Below are positions 1 to 6,214 of a DNA stretch of 12,316 nt, in pieces. Each line of letters starts with the position of its first letter. Position 1 is the first letter of the stretch. The position numbers and the translations under genes are program-made. Origin of the DNA: Lachnospiraceae bacterium (GTDB lineage: Bacteria; Bacillota_A; Clostridia; Lachnospirales; Lachnospiraceae); contig JAFZAZ010000024.1 of NCBI GenBank assembly GCA_017561985.1, forward strand, positions 1-12,316, given 5' to 3'. The notes under the pieces are model-generated. The model was not told where the DNA came from. It searched no databases and saw only the letters and a program-made list of their open reading frames with translations.

Positions 1-333
1 GTTGCATCCTCGCTTTCCAACGCTCGTATCATCATGGATCAGATCAAGGCCGGCACCTCGCCGTACACCTTCATCGAGATCATGGCTTGCCCGGGCGGCT
101 GCATCAACGGCGGCGGACAGCCTCTTGTTGATTCCGAGGTTCGCAACTTCGTAGACGTACGCGGTCTCCGCGCTAAGGCTCTCTATGACAACGACGCTGC
201 AAAGACGCTCCGCAAGTCTCACGAGAATCCTTCCATCAAGAAGGTTTACGAGGAGTTCTTCGGCGAGTTCGGCAGCCACAAGGCTCATGAGATTCTCCAT
301 ACGCACTACGTAAAGAGAAGCATCAACGGCTAA
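1..333 (+). CDS. [FeFe]-hydrogenase catalytic subunit, C-terminal end (5' end outside window)
   Basis: The frame is open from base 1, so only the last 110 residues are present. It contains the H-cluster motif MACPGGCINGGGQP, the final cysteine-bearing block of [FeFe]-hydrogenases, in which one Cys ligates the cluster. After it comes the family's typical tail with RKSHENPSIKKVYEEF and a closing SHKAHEILHTHY segment. The enzyme interconverts protons and H2. In fermentative anaerobes it discharges electrons from ferredoxin and/or NAD(P)H. The ending resembles the HndD/HydA type that has extra N-terminal iron-sulfur domains, but these cannot be seen here, so monomeric and bifurcating forms cannot be told apart. 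It ends in TAA and is followed 28 bases later by an intrinsic terminator, so it is the last gene of its transcript. The identification is firm; the subtype is not. Confidence 0.95.
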   Translation, partial: VASSLSNARIIMDQIKAGTSPYTFIEIMACPGGCINGGGQPLVDSEVRNFVDVRGLRAKALYDNDAAKTLRKSHENPSIKKVYEEFFGEFGSHKAHEILHTHYVKRSING

Positions 334-361
334 TCAAAAAAATACGAAAGTATGATGCAGA

Positions 362-392
362 GAAAGGATCGGGCAACCGGTCCTTTCTTTTT
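362..392 (+). terminator. Rho-independent terminator of the hydrogenase transcript
   Basis: An 11-bp stem (362-372 with 377-387, one G-T wobble) is closed by a GCAA tetraloop of the stable GNRA class and followed by TTTTT at 388-392. It lies just downstream of the hydrogenase stop codon. Confidence 0.92.
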
Positions 393-404
393 GCTTCTTT
401 TGCC

Positions 405-467
405 GGAGGTACGCTTTCGGAAAATGCACCTCCTGCAGCCCGAAAGCCCTGTAAAATAAGGGCTCTC
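405..467 (+). other. Two intergenic hairpins of unknown role
   Basis: The first hairpin pairs GGAGGT (405-410) with ACCTCC (428-433). Its loop side carries one copy of the CGGAAAATG word (418-426). The second pairs AGCCCT (445-450) with AGGGCT (459-464), extendable to 442-467 across one mismatch, around the loop GTAAAATA. Neither has a following T-run, so they are not obvious terminators. They could be processing or stability elements downstream of the hydrogenase terminator, or extrude as DNA. Nothing else is recognisable between 393 and 500. Confidence 0.45.
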
Positions 468-500
468 GCAACCGGAGAATCGGATTAGAGGGCAAAAGTA

Positions 501-529
501 TGGACATTTTCCGAAGAGGTTGCTACAAT
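501..529 (+). promoter_or_regulatory. Extended -10 sigma-A promoter for the XRE-type regulator
   Basis: The -35 box TGGACA (501-506) and -10 box TACAAT (524-529) are separated by exactly 17 bp, with a TGC extended -10 element immediately upstream (521-523). The predicted start of transcription is near 536. An upstream in-frame TTG at 520 would lie inside the promoter, which supports ATG 559 as the true start. The spacer contains a minus-strand copy of the CGGAAAATG word (505-513) that overlaps the last two bases of the -35 box. Confidence 0.75.
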
Positions 530-558
530 GGGGACATCAAACGGATGGGGGGTCAAAT

Positions 559-1227
559 ATGAGTGGAAAAACGTTTGGAAATTATCTTGCGGATCTTCGA
601 AGAGAGAAGAATCTGACGCAGAAGGAAGTCGCTGACCGGCTGTATGTGTCGGACAAAACAGTCAGCCGGTGGGAGACGGACCGTTCGCTCCCGGAGCTTT
701 CGCTGATTCCTGCGATCGCCGAACTGTTCGGCGTTTCGGCGGACGAGCTGCTGCGAAGCGGCCTCGACAGGGCGGAAGAGGAGGTTGAGGACACCGGCTC
801 GAAAGCGATGGCGGAAAATGTAGCGAGTCTTTCCTACCGGCGCTTCTGCAAGTACGGACTAATCGCGGTGATCGCATTTTTCATGCTTCCGCTTGCCGGG
901 ACGGTTGTCATACGGCTGTTGTCGTCGAAAGACCGGATGGCTGACGCGTGGCTGATCACCTTTGCAGTCGGCATTATCTTCTGTACCGTGTCGTCTGTGA
1001 TATTTCTGGTCGTATATTATATCCGACAGAGCCGGCGGATCCGCGACTGCGGCGCCTCGGAAAATGTGCGTAGGACGTATCAGGAGAGTCTTCGCGACCG
1101 ACTGGCCGTCTACGTCGGGATCGTCGGCGGAGTCGTGCTGTTTTTGACAGGGCTTCTGCTTGCTGCAATCGGTGTTTTTGCCGTCGTGCTGATCGCAGAG
1201 CGCGTGCTGCGCGTAAAACGGGTATAA
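559..1227 (+). CDS. Membrane-anchored XRE/Cro-family transcriptional regulator
   Basis: The 222-aa protein has an N-terminal lambda-repressor-type helix-turn-helix (about residues 8-62: FGNYLADLRREKNLTQKEVA, then VSDKTVSRWE and a leucine-rich closing helix). A polar, acidic linker (about 68-95) follows, then a hydrophobic C-terminal part. That part has predicted membrane helices near 99-121 and 131-154 and a long stretch at 183-214 that may be one or two helices. The family binds operator DNA; a membrane tail suggests it senses an envelope or membrane signal (inference). Start ATG 559 is chosen because a GGATGGGGGG ribosome-binding region lies just upstream and the alternative TTG at 520 sits within the promoter. 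It is a single-gene unit with its own promoter and terminator. It contains two copies of the CGGAAAATG word (812 and 1058), both read as a Glu-Asn pair. No target is apparent. Confidence 0.88.
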   Translation: MSGKTFGNYLADLRREKNLTQKEVADRLYVSDKTVSRWETDRSLPELSLIPAIAELFGVSADELLRSGLDRAEEEVEDTGSKAMAENVASLSYRRFCKYGLIAVIAFFMLPLAGTVVIRLLSSKDRMADAWLITFAVGIIFCTVSSVIFLVVYYIRQSRRIRDCGASENVRRTYQESLRDRLAVYVGIVGGVVLFLTGLLLAAIGVFAVVLIAERVLRVKRV

Positions 1228-1277
1228 ACAAAAGAGCGCTTCCCGGGGAGAGATCTCCGGAAAGCGCTTTTGTTTTT
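1226..1277. terminator. Bidirectional terminator between convergent regulator genes
   Basis: A long stem pairs AAACAAAAG(a)GCGCTT with AAGCGCTTTTGTTT, with one bulged A and a further CCGG/CCGG section before the loop. T-rich runs leave on both strands: TTTTGTTTTT on plus and TTTTGTTT on minus. It starts within the stop codon of the XRE gene and ends 15 bases before the end of the MerR gene, so it probably serves both. Confidence 0.9.
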
Positions 1278-1292
1278 GTGCTGCAGAGACGT

Positions 1293-2102
1293 TTATTCCA
1301 CCGGAAAACAAATCTCGGTCACATACTCGTCCGGGTTCTGCGTCTGTGCGGGACTCACGTGGTAAATGTTGAACATCGGGCCGTTCGGCTTGTAGCCGTT
1401 CTGCTCGATCCACGAGACAACCGTTGCGGTCGCATCGCCCATCTGGTCGTAACTTCCGTTGATGATGCAGCTTGCGACCCTGACGGCAGGGAGAGTGCGG
1501 AATTTGACGTGCTCGGTGTCGGGGTAGGTGCCCTTGACGGTCATGGAAGCGAGGATGGAAACATTTTCCTCCTTGTACTCCGGGTCGAGGAACGTCGCAC
1601 ATGCAAGGCAGGGGTCGGCGGGCACGAGCGGGGTTGCCGCCGTCTCCGCGAGCATCGTGTTCCACAGCATTCCCTCATCTTTGTAGGTCGGTACGACCAT
1701 CTGCACCGTTGCGGCGTAGCGCTCCGGTATCGTCTTTACAGTAACATTGTAGCTCATGGTTTGCTCCTTTCGCAGCCTCTTGCGGGCCGTGGCGAGAAGC
1801 ATCAGCCGGTACTCCGTCTGTTTCGAGATGTCCGCGAGTTCTTCCTGCTGTCTGGCGAGGAAGGCGTCCATCCGGTCCGGATCATCGTAAAAAGTCAACA
1901 TCTGTGCGATCTCGGCGAGAGAGAAGCCCATGTCCTTGAGGGACGCGATGCGCCCCGCGGTGAAGAGCTGATCCTCGCGATAATAGCGGTATCCCGTGAA
2001 GCTGTCGATCTCCGCGGGCTTGAGAAGTCCGATGTCATCGTAGTGACGGAGCATGCGGATGCTCACTCTTGACAATTTTGAAAAGTCGCCTATTTTCAGC
2101 AT
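1293..2102 (-). CDS. MerR-family regulator with GyrI-like effector-binding domain
   Basis: The 269-aa protein starts with MLKIGDFSKLSRVSIRMLRHYDDIGLL, a textbook MerR winged helix-turn-helix including the RxLRxYdxxGLL and TGYRYY wing motifs (residues 1-70). A helical dimerisation segment follows (about 75-115, ending RKRLRKEQ). The C-terminal GyrI-like/BmrR-type ligand domain (about 117-269) includes the typical ...NGYKPNGPMFNIYH... and ...EYVTEICFPVE blocks. Such proteins are multidrug or metabolite sensors that untwist their promoter on ligand binding. Start ATG at 2102 is chosen because GGAGG lies 7 bases upstream and the MerR fold starts exactly there; a longer reading to 2198 would run into the promoter. 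It probably controls itself through the 2168-2198 promoter. No efflux gene is adjacent on its own strand, so any other target is unknown. Confidence 0.93.
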   Translation of the reverse strand: MLKIGDFSKLSRVSIRMLRHYDDIGLLKPAEIDSFTGYRYYREDQLFTAGRIASLKDMGFSLAEIAQMLTFYDDPDRMDAFLARQQEELADISKQTEYRLMLLATARKRLRKEQTMSYNVTVKTIPERYAATVQMVVPTYKDEGMLWNTMLAETAATPLVPADPCLACATFLDPEYKEENVSILASMTVKGTYPDTEHVKFRTLPAVRVASCIINGSYDQMGDATATVVSWIEQNGYKPNGPMFNIYHVSPAQTQNPDEYVTEICFPVE

Positions 2103-2167
2103 ATCAATGCCTCCCATGGGTAAGCCGCGCGGCGCTGCGTCGGCTTTGTATTTCTGAGATCGATGTA

Positions 2168-2198
2168 ACTGTAATCCCTGACACAGTGTGAGAGTCAA
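2168..2198 (-). promoter_or_regulatory. MerR-type promoter with 19-bp spacer, driving the MerR gene
   Basis: Read on the minus strand, TTGACT (2198-2193) and TACAGT (2173-2168) are separated by 19 bp instead of 17, the hallmark of promoters activated by MerR proteins. The spacer holds the imperfect dyad CTCACAC-T-GTGTCAG (2192-2178), a suitable operator. Predicted transcription starts near 2161, about 60 bases before the MerR start codon. Confidence 0.8.
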
Positions 2199-2295
2199 GA
2201 GGAATTTTTCGAAAAATGAAAAGATTTTTCACAACAGTGATTATACTGCCGAAACAGGCGCTTCGCAAGTTTTTGGAAAATGAGCAAAATGGTTA

Positions 2296-2324
2296 TTGAC
2301 AACTAAGTGTATTAGTCGTATAAT
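2296..2324 (+). promoter_or_regulatory. Consensus sigma-A promoter of the Ytr-like ABC operon
   Basis: A perfect TTGACA (2296-2301), a 17-bp spacer and a perfect TATAAT (2319-2324) lie downstream of an AT-rich tract. That tract includes the 14-bp palindrome ATTTTTCGAAAAAT (2204-2217). An unregulated promoter of this quality would be very strong, so tight repression is expected; the overlapping operators fit this. Confidence 0.92.
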
Positions 2325-2326
2325 AC
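2309..2326 (+). promoter_or_regulatory. Operator 1, GTATTA-N6-TAATAC, covering the -10 box
   Basis: GTATTA (2309-2314) and TAATAC (2321-2326) form a perfect 6-bp inverted repeat around GTCGTA, and the right arm lies on the -10 hexamer. GTATTA...TAATAC dyads are the usual binding sites of YtrA-subfamily GntR repressors (established for the family). The regulator is encoded in this same operon (5007-5390). Autorepression is inferred. Confidence 0.78.
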
Positions 2327-2335
2327 AGTCAGAGT

Positions 2336-2353
2336 GTATTACTTGTGTAATAC
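2336..2353 (+). promoter_or_regulatory. Operator 2, GTATTA-N6-TAATAC, just after the transcription start
   Basis: This is a second copy of the same dyad: GTATTAC (2336-2342), TTGT, GTAATAC (2347-2353), a perfect 7-bp inverted repeat. It lies 27 bp downstream of operator 1. It falls at about +5 to +22 of the predicted transcript, so a bound repressor would block promoter escape. The GTG at 2334 could open a longer reading frame but lies inside this operator and has no ribosome binding site. Confidence 0.75.
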
Positions 2354-2402
2354 GGTTCAGGAAGAAAACGCACGTAATTCTATGGTAAAAGGGGGCAAAA
2401 AA

Positions 2403-4934
2403 ATGAAAAAGGATTATCCGGAAATCCTTGCATTGCTTCGCTCAAAGTTGAAGAGAGTGCTGGTTGTTTTTGCCGCGATGATCGCGGCGTGTCTGGTCTC
2501 GTATGAGATCTTTGCTTACAGGACGACGGCGGAAGTGAGACAATATCGCGAGTCGTCCGTGCTGGCGGAGTTTTCGCTTTGCGATTTCGTTGCAATCTTC
2601 GCGGCTGTCGCACTGGTCGGATACCTTGCGGTCATCATCGTGACCGTGAGCGGACGGCTCGGAAAGAAGCGCATTGCCGATGCTGCGGCGAACGATGCGG
2701 CGTCGGAGAAGAAACAGTTTCTCGACGATATCGCAAGCTGTGCGTGCATCCTGTTTTTGTTCTGGGCGGCGGTCGTTCTCATGTACGGGGTCATCGATCT
2801 CGTAAACAGCGCGCCGCGGTACTTAAGGAACGGGTCTCAGGATGCGGCTTACGCGCTTTTGTTCCGCAGCGTATTTTACGGGCTGATCCCGCTGCATTCG
2901 CCGCTTCTGTGGGTGCGGAATGTTTGCCTGGTGCTGTGCGGGGGAACGGCACTCGCAAGTGTTTTGCATTGCAGGGGCAACAGGGTTGTGCTCGCGCTCG
3001 GGATCCTCGCGCTCATCACGGTTCCGATCGCATTCCCCGGAGAATTCCCGGGAACCGATGTGATCCCTCTCGACAGGGAGATCGGACTCGGACTGCACGA
3101 GGAACGTCCGACGGCGGTTCTGCTTGCAGAAGTCAGCACGATCGCGGTGGCGGTTCTGAGCATTGCGGCGGCTCTTATGACAAGGCATATTTTCCGCGCG
3201 GAAAATGCTGCGCAGGACGGCGCAGCGGAGGATTCGAAGAACGCGGAAACGCAGGACGATGCATCGAAGAATACGGAAACGCAGAATGCTGCATCGCAGG
3301 ATTTCGTGCAGTTGGATGCTGCGGCGCAGAAGGAAAAATCGTTGGTTCCGGTCATTCTGGCAGGAATTCTGCTCATTGCGGGTGCCCTTGCGACAAGTCT
3401 TACTCTGAGGAGCAAGGAGACGAAATCGACTCTTGTCGAGACGACAACGAAGGGAAGCCCCGAGGCTGCGGACGGACTTCGGATTACGATGAAGGAATCC
3501 TTCAAGGCCATAGTCACAGAGTATACTTCGTCACAGACGGTCTCCTACGAAGAGTGGAGCAGCCGCCTTTGGAACAACACGTACCGGTTCGGCAGGAACG
3601 GTTTTGAGGGAATCACGAAAGTTACGCAGATCACAGGGGGCGATCTTGAGAGCAGGGATGCGTGCTTCGAGGAGGAGGCCCGGAGGGACGAGAGCGAGGG
3701 AACGACCGGATACCGCATGGGACGGTACTGGTACGGCACGAAGATCGCAGAAGTAGCGCTTCCCGACGTGTTCTGGGAGAAGATTGACGCCGCAAAGGGA
3801 CGCGCGACGATCCGACTCTCGGATTACATCGATTACTATCCTCTGATCGACGAGATCTGCGTCGACGACCTGAAAGTGTTTGACTACAGAATTACGGCTG
3901 ACAGCAAGTATTGGGAAACATTTGACGCAAAATGGAACGCGGCGATTATGGAGGCCGTGTGGCTGAACAAGGATATCGATTACGACAACATGTCGGAAGA
4001 GGACAATCAGGAAGTGAGAAGACGCATGACGGCGGTCAGCGAACGCCTGAACGGGTTCTTCCGGATTCCCGTGCTGCCCGACGAGACGCTCGAGATCAGC
4101 AGCAACGGACTCACGACCAGCGCGTACGAAGAGCAGAAGTACGAGCGCACGATCTCGTATGCACAGGGCACGGACTACTATGATCCGAGGACGATGACCG
4201 TGTGTACCGACGATGCCTTTTTGTTCACGTTCACAACGCACACCAATGACGGCGCGGTTGTCGATACCTCGCTGATCCCCGGCGGTTACGGAGTTTACAC
4301 CCTTCCGTACGCAAAATACGAGGGCGAGACCTATACGCCGGGCGTTGACCTCGACGAACTGCGGCTGTTCTATCCGCTGGACCCGAACTCGGAGATTGAT
4401 GATTTTACAATCAGTCCCGACCGTACGAAGCTGTTTGTGGTATACACGCTGGACGGCCGATCCCGCCTCCTGGTGCTTGACACAAAGACCGGAGCGGCGC
4501 TCGGCGACGCGGAGACCGGAATCGTCGTTCCGAACGGTGACGGCAACGTTCATTGCTACGGCTTTGCGGAAAATGATTTCTATTGCGCAACACTTGCATT
4601 AACGCAGGAGTCCATTAAGCGCCTTGACACGAAGACGATCGTTGTGGCTCCGGATGCAGCGGGCGTATGGAATGTCGCGATGCTCTGCGACGACGAGGAC
4701 ACCGTGCTCAGCATCATGACGGAGAAAACGTATTTTGCGTTTGACGGAAAGCGGCTTGTGCAGGTTGTGCCGAGCTTTTACAACTCCGGATGCATCACGA
4801 TTACCGTGATCTCGGAGGAGGGAATCGTGTATGAGGGCGTCGTCAGCGACTCCTTCCCGTATGCGAGCGGCCGGTATGCCCCGGGCACAGGGCCTCAGTG
4901 GGACATCGAAGTGTCCTGGGAACAGGCGGAATAA
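2403..4934 (+). CDS. Fusion of an ABC-permease-like membrane domain and a large extracytoplasmic sensor-like domain
   Basis: The 843-aa protein starts at ATG 2403, where AGGGGG lies 7 bases upstream; earlier GTG 2334 and ATG 2382 lack a site. Predicted membrane helices are near 18-38, 60-82, 110-134, 168-190, 194-212, 238-260 and 313-335. Residues 1-262 resemble the 275-aa permease encoded at 5387; both share the FYGLIPLHSPLLWVRN-type block, here at 158-173. A hydrophilic linker with decapeptide repeats (about 266-312) leads to the last helix. About 505 residues beyond it are probably outside the cell. The C-terminal half resembles the 462-aa protein at 7444: both have PGGYGVYxLP (here 626-635), a DPxxEI...S.DxTKLFV block and VLDxxxG strands, which suggest repeated beta blades (propeller-like, unproven). 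No catalytic motif is seen. It probably acts as a permease/sensor component of the ABC system; the function is not established. Confidence 0.85.
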   Translation: MKKDYPEILALLRSKLKRVLVVFAAMIAACLVSYEIFAYRTTAEVRQYRESSVLAEFSLCDFVAIFAAVALVGYLAVIIVTVSGRLGKKRIADAAANDAASEKKQFLDDIASCACILFLFWAAVVLMYGVIDLVNSAPRYLRNGSQDAAYALLFRSVFYGLIPLHSPLLWVRNVCLVLCGGTALASVLHCRGNRVVLALGILALITVPIAFPGEFPGTDVIPLDREIGLGLHEERPTAVLLAEVSTIAVAVLSIAAALMTRHIFRAENAAQDGAAEDSKNAETQDDASKNTETQNAASQDFVQLDAAAQKEKSLVPVILAGILLIAGALATSLTLRSKETKSTLVETTTKGSPEAADGLRITMKESFKAIVTEYTSSQTVSYEEWSSRLWNNTYRFGRNGFEGITKVTQITGGDLESRDACFEEEARRDESEGTTGYRMGRYWYGTKIAEVALPDVFWEKIDAAKGRATIRLSDYIDYYPLIDEICVDDLKVFDYRITADSKYWETFDAKWNAAIMEAVWLNKDIDYDNMSEEDNQEVRRRMTAVSERLNGFFRIPVLPDETLEISSNGLTTSAYEEQKYERTISYAQGTDYYDPRTMTVCTDDAFLFTFTTHTNDGAVVDTSLIPGGYGVYTLPYAKYEGETYTPGVDLDELRLFYPLDPNSEIDDFTISPDRTKLFVVYTLDGRSRLLVLDTKTGAALGDAETGIVVPNGDGNVHCYGFAENDFYCATLALTQESIKRLDTKTIVVAPDAAGVWNVAMLCDDEDTVLSIMTEKTYFAFDGKRLVQVVPSFYNSGCITITVISEEGIVYEGVVSDSFPYASGRYAPGTGPQWDIEVSWEQAE
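3188..3207. repeat. Perfect 18-bp palindrome built from two copies of the CGGAAAATG word
   Basis: ATTTTCCGCGCGGAAAAT (3189-3206) is a perfect inverted repeat with no spacer. The right half is an exact CGGAAAATG (3199-3207). The left half is the same word on the other strand with the last base changed (CGGAAAATA, 3196-3188). It lies inside the coding region, at the point where the last helix of the permease-like domain meets the repeat linker (HIFRAENA). Confidence 0.85.
3234..3323 (+). repeat. Three tandem 30-bp units encoding a decapeptide linker repeat
   Basis: Units at 3234-3263, 3264-3293 and 3294-3323 encode SKNAETQDDA, SKNTETQNAA and SQDFVQLDAA. The first two are closely similar in DNA, the third is diverged. 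They form a flexible, Gln/Asn/Ala-rich linker between the permease-like domain and the membrane anchor of the extracytoplasmic domain. In-frame repeats of this sort usually vary in number between strains. Confidence 0.75.
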
Positions 4935-4974
4935 TAACGGCAATGCGGCGCCGGGAGAAGACAGTGTGGGGAAC

Positions 4975-4995
4975 GGTGTAAAAACACCATTTTAC
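4975..4995 (+). other. Small alternative hairpins before the GntR gene
   Basis: GGTGT (4975-4979) pairs with ACACC (4984-4988) around AAAA. Alternatively GTAAAA (4978-4983) pairs with TTTTAC (4990-4995). The two structures exclude each other and end 11 bases before the GntR start codon, in the only real gap (about 70 bp) of the operon. This could be a weak attenuator or a translation-control element, or chance. Only ATTTT follows the first stem, so termination would be weak. Confidence 0.3.
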
Positions 4996-5006
4996 GGGTA
5001 TTGCAG

Positions 5007-5390
5007 ATGATTACATTTAACACATTCAAAGCGGCGGAAGGTTCGCCGATCTACATCCAGATCCTGCGTTATATCAAACGCGGCGCTGTGGCAGGGACGA
5101 TCATCGACGGTGATGAACTGCCGTCCAGGCGGGAGTTGTCGGCGTTGTTGGGCATCAATCCAAACACGGTGCAGAAGGCGTTTCATATGCTGGAGGAGGA
5201 AGGGCTGATCACATCACAGACCGGAACAAAGAGCTGCATGACGCTGAGCAGCGGGAAGATTGCGAAGCTCCGCGAGGACCTGCTGCGGGAGGATATCCGC
5301 GGCATCGCGGGAGCGCTCCGGCAGATGGGAATCGGCAGGGATGAAGCCCTGCGACTTCTTGCGGAGAACTGGGAGGAGACGGAAGTATGA
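5007..5390 (+). CDS. GntR-family transcriptional regulator, YtrA subfamily
   Basis: The 127-aa protein is the length of the short YtrA subfamily, with no large effector domain. A winged helix-turn-helix spans about residues 11-80, with the family blocks SPIYIQILRYIKRG, GDELPSRRELSALLGINPNT and VQKAFHMLEEEGLI. A short helical tail (about 84-124) probably dimerises. ATG 5007 is preferred over TTG 5001 because the family typically begins MITF, although the ribosome binding site (ACGGG) is weak, perhaps to keep repressor levels low. YtrA proteins repress the ABC-transporter operon they are encoded in, by binding TAATAC-type dyads; two such sites cover the operon promoter at 2309-2353. It is the second gene here, whereas in the Bacillus ytr operon the regulator is first. 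It overlaps the next gene by 4 bases (ATGA). Confidence 0.93.
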   Translation: MITFNTFKAAEGSPIYIQILRYIKRGAVAGTIIDGDELPSRRELSALLGINPNTVQKAFHMLEEEGLITSQTGTKSCMTLSSGKIAKLREDLLREDIRGIAGALRQMGIGRDEALRLLAENWEETEV

Positions 5391-6214
5391 GAGCGCAGTG
5401 GTCGATCATTCAATTGCAGGTGCGTCGGAAAATGCCGAAAGCACTCTTAGCGTTTCTCTTTGTCCTGGTTATCGGATGTCTTGGGTATTTTCTCCTTGGC
5501 TTCCGGCACGAGGATGCGGCGGAGATGCAGCCGTACGTGAGCGGCTTTGCGGAGGACGGGTCAGAGCTTGACCAATGGGAGCTTATGGCGCAGTCCCGCT
5601 CGTTCGAAAGCGGCGGTTCGCCGAAATACATCGCGGTCATCGGTTTGATCGGTTTCTTCGGACTTGTCTGGGCATGCCTGGACATTCCGACGAAAAAAAG
5701 CAGAAGTATCTACACGATGCGCAGACTTCGGGTGTCGGAGAAGAGCGTCGTGCTGTGGGATGCATTGATCAACACAGCGCTTTTTCTGGTGCTGCTGGTG
5801 TCCGTGGTCTCGCTCATTTTTCTCGCCGGAAAGATCTACGCTTCGGCGGACGGATATGTGGAGGGGGCGCAGGGAATCACTGCGGCGATCCTTAGAAACA
5901 AGCTGTACAACGGATTGATCCCGATTGGTTTTCCGTTGATCACACTTCGCAATATCGGCTATGCGGCGTGCTGCGGACTGATCTGTGCAAGCGCTTCGTA
6001 TATGCTTCAGAACCGGAAAATGATCATCCTTCACATCCTTTTGTTGGGGCTGTGCCTTGCGGCAATCCCGTTTGAGCCGCTCATGTCGTACGGCGGTGAT
6101 GGGATTTTCGAACACATCGTTTCGACGATGCTCTCGTTCGCATGGAGAGCGGCGATTGCGGTCGGATTGTTTGTTTACACACTTTACCAATGTGACCGGA
6201 GGAGGCAGGTATGA
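5387..6214 (+). CDS. Six-helix ABC transporter permease (Ytr-like)
   Basis: The 275-aa protein has predicted membrane helices near 19-38, 80-99, 123-148, 178-203, 211-229 and 243-265, and an outside loop of about 40 residues between the first two. It has no catalytic residues, as expected for a transporter membrane subunit. The block SRSIYTMRRL (105-114) after helix 2 recurs in the 165-aa neighbour (SKSIYVMKRV), and NKLYNGLIPI (171-180) recurs in the 843-aa fusion. All three therefore derive from one permease family, and SIYxMRR is probably the cytoplasmic coupling segment that contacts the ATPase (inference). ATG 5387 overlaps the GntR stop by 4 bases and the stop overlaps the next ATG by 4 bases, so translation is coupled. 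It carries the CGGAAAATG word twice (5426, 6014), read as Arg-Lys-Met. Confidence 0.85.
   Translation: MRAQWSIIQLQVRRKMPKALLAFLFVLVIGCLGYFLLGFRHEDAAEMQPYVSGFAEDGSELDQWELMAQSRSFESGGSPKYIAVIGLIGFFGLVWACLDIPTKKSRSIYTMRRLRVSEKSVVLWDALINTALFLVLLVSVVSLIFLAGKIYASADGYVEGAQGITAAILRNKLYNGLIPIGFPLITLRNIGYAACCGLICASASYMLQNRKMIILHILLLGLCLAAIPFEPLMSYGGDGIFEHIVSTMLSFAWRAAIAVGLFVYTLYQCDRRRQV

Noticed and set aside
859..1665. Long open frame on the minus strand (268 codons) antisense to the XRE and MerR genes
   Set aside because: It runs through the bidirectional terminator and lies opposite one well-identified gene. Its product is rich in Arg, His and Pro without any domain, typical of a shadow frame.
1278..2072. 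264-codon plus-strand frame opposite the MerR gene
   Set aside because: It is antisense to a clear MerR protein, starts at the terminator T-run, and has no ribosome binding site or recognisable domain.
2204..2217. ATTTTTCGAAAAAT palindrome as a further operator or insertion-sequence end
   Set aside because: It is a single copy with no partner inverted repeat or target duplication. It is best explained as AT-rich sequence upstream of the two promoters, although an operator cannot be excluded.
2334..2402. Longer N-terminus for the fusion protein from GTG 2334 or ATG 2382
   Set aside because: GTG 2334 lies in operator 2 at about +3 of the transcript and neither start has a ribosome site. ATG 2403 has AGGGGG at ideal distance and opens directly into the permease-like N-terminus.
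3531..4553. 340-codon minus-strand frame opposite the fusion gene
   Set aside because: The plus-strand frame has a start, a strong ribosome site and a paralogue with the same blocks. The antisense product has no domain and no start signal.
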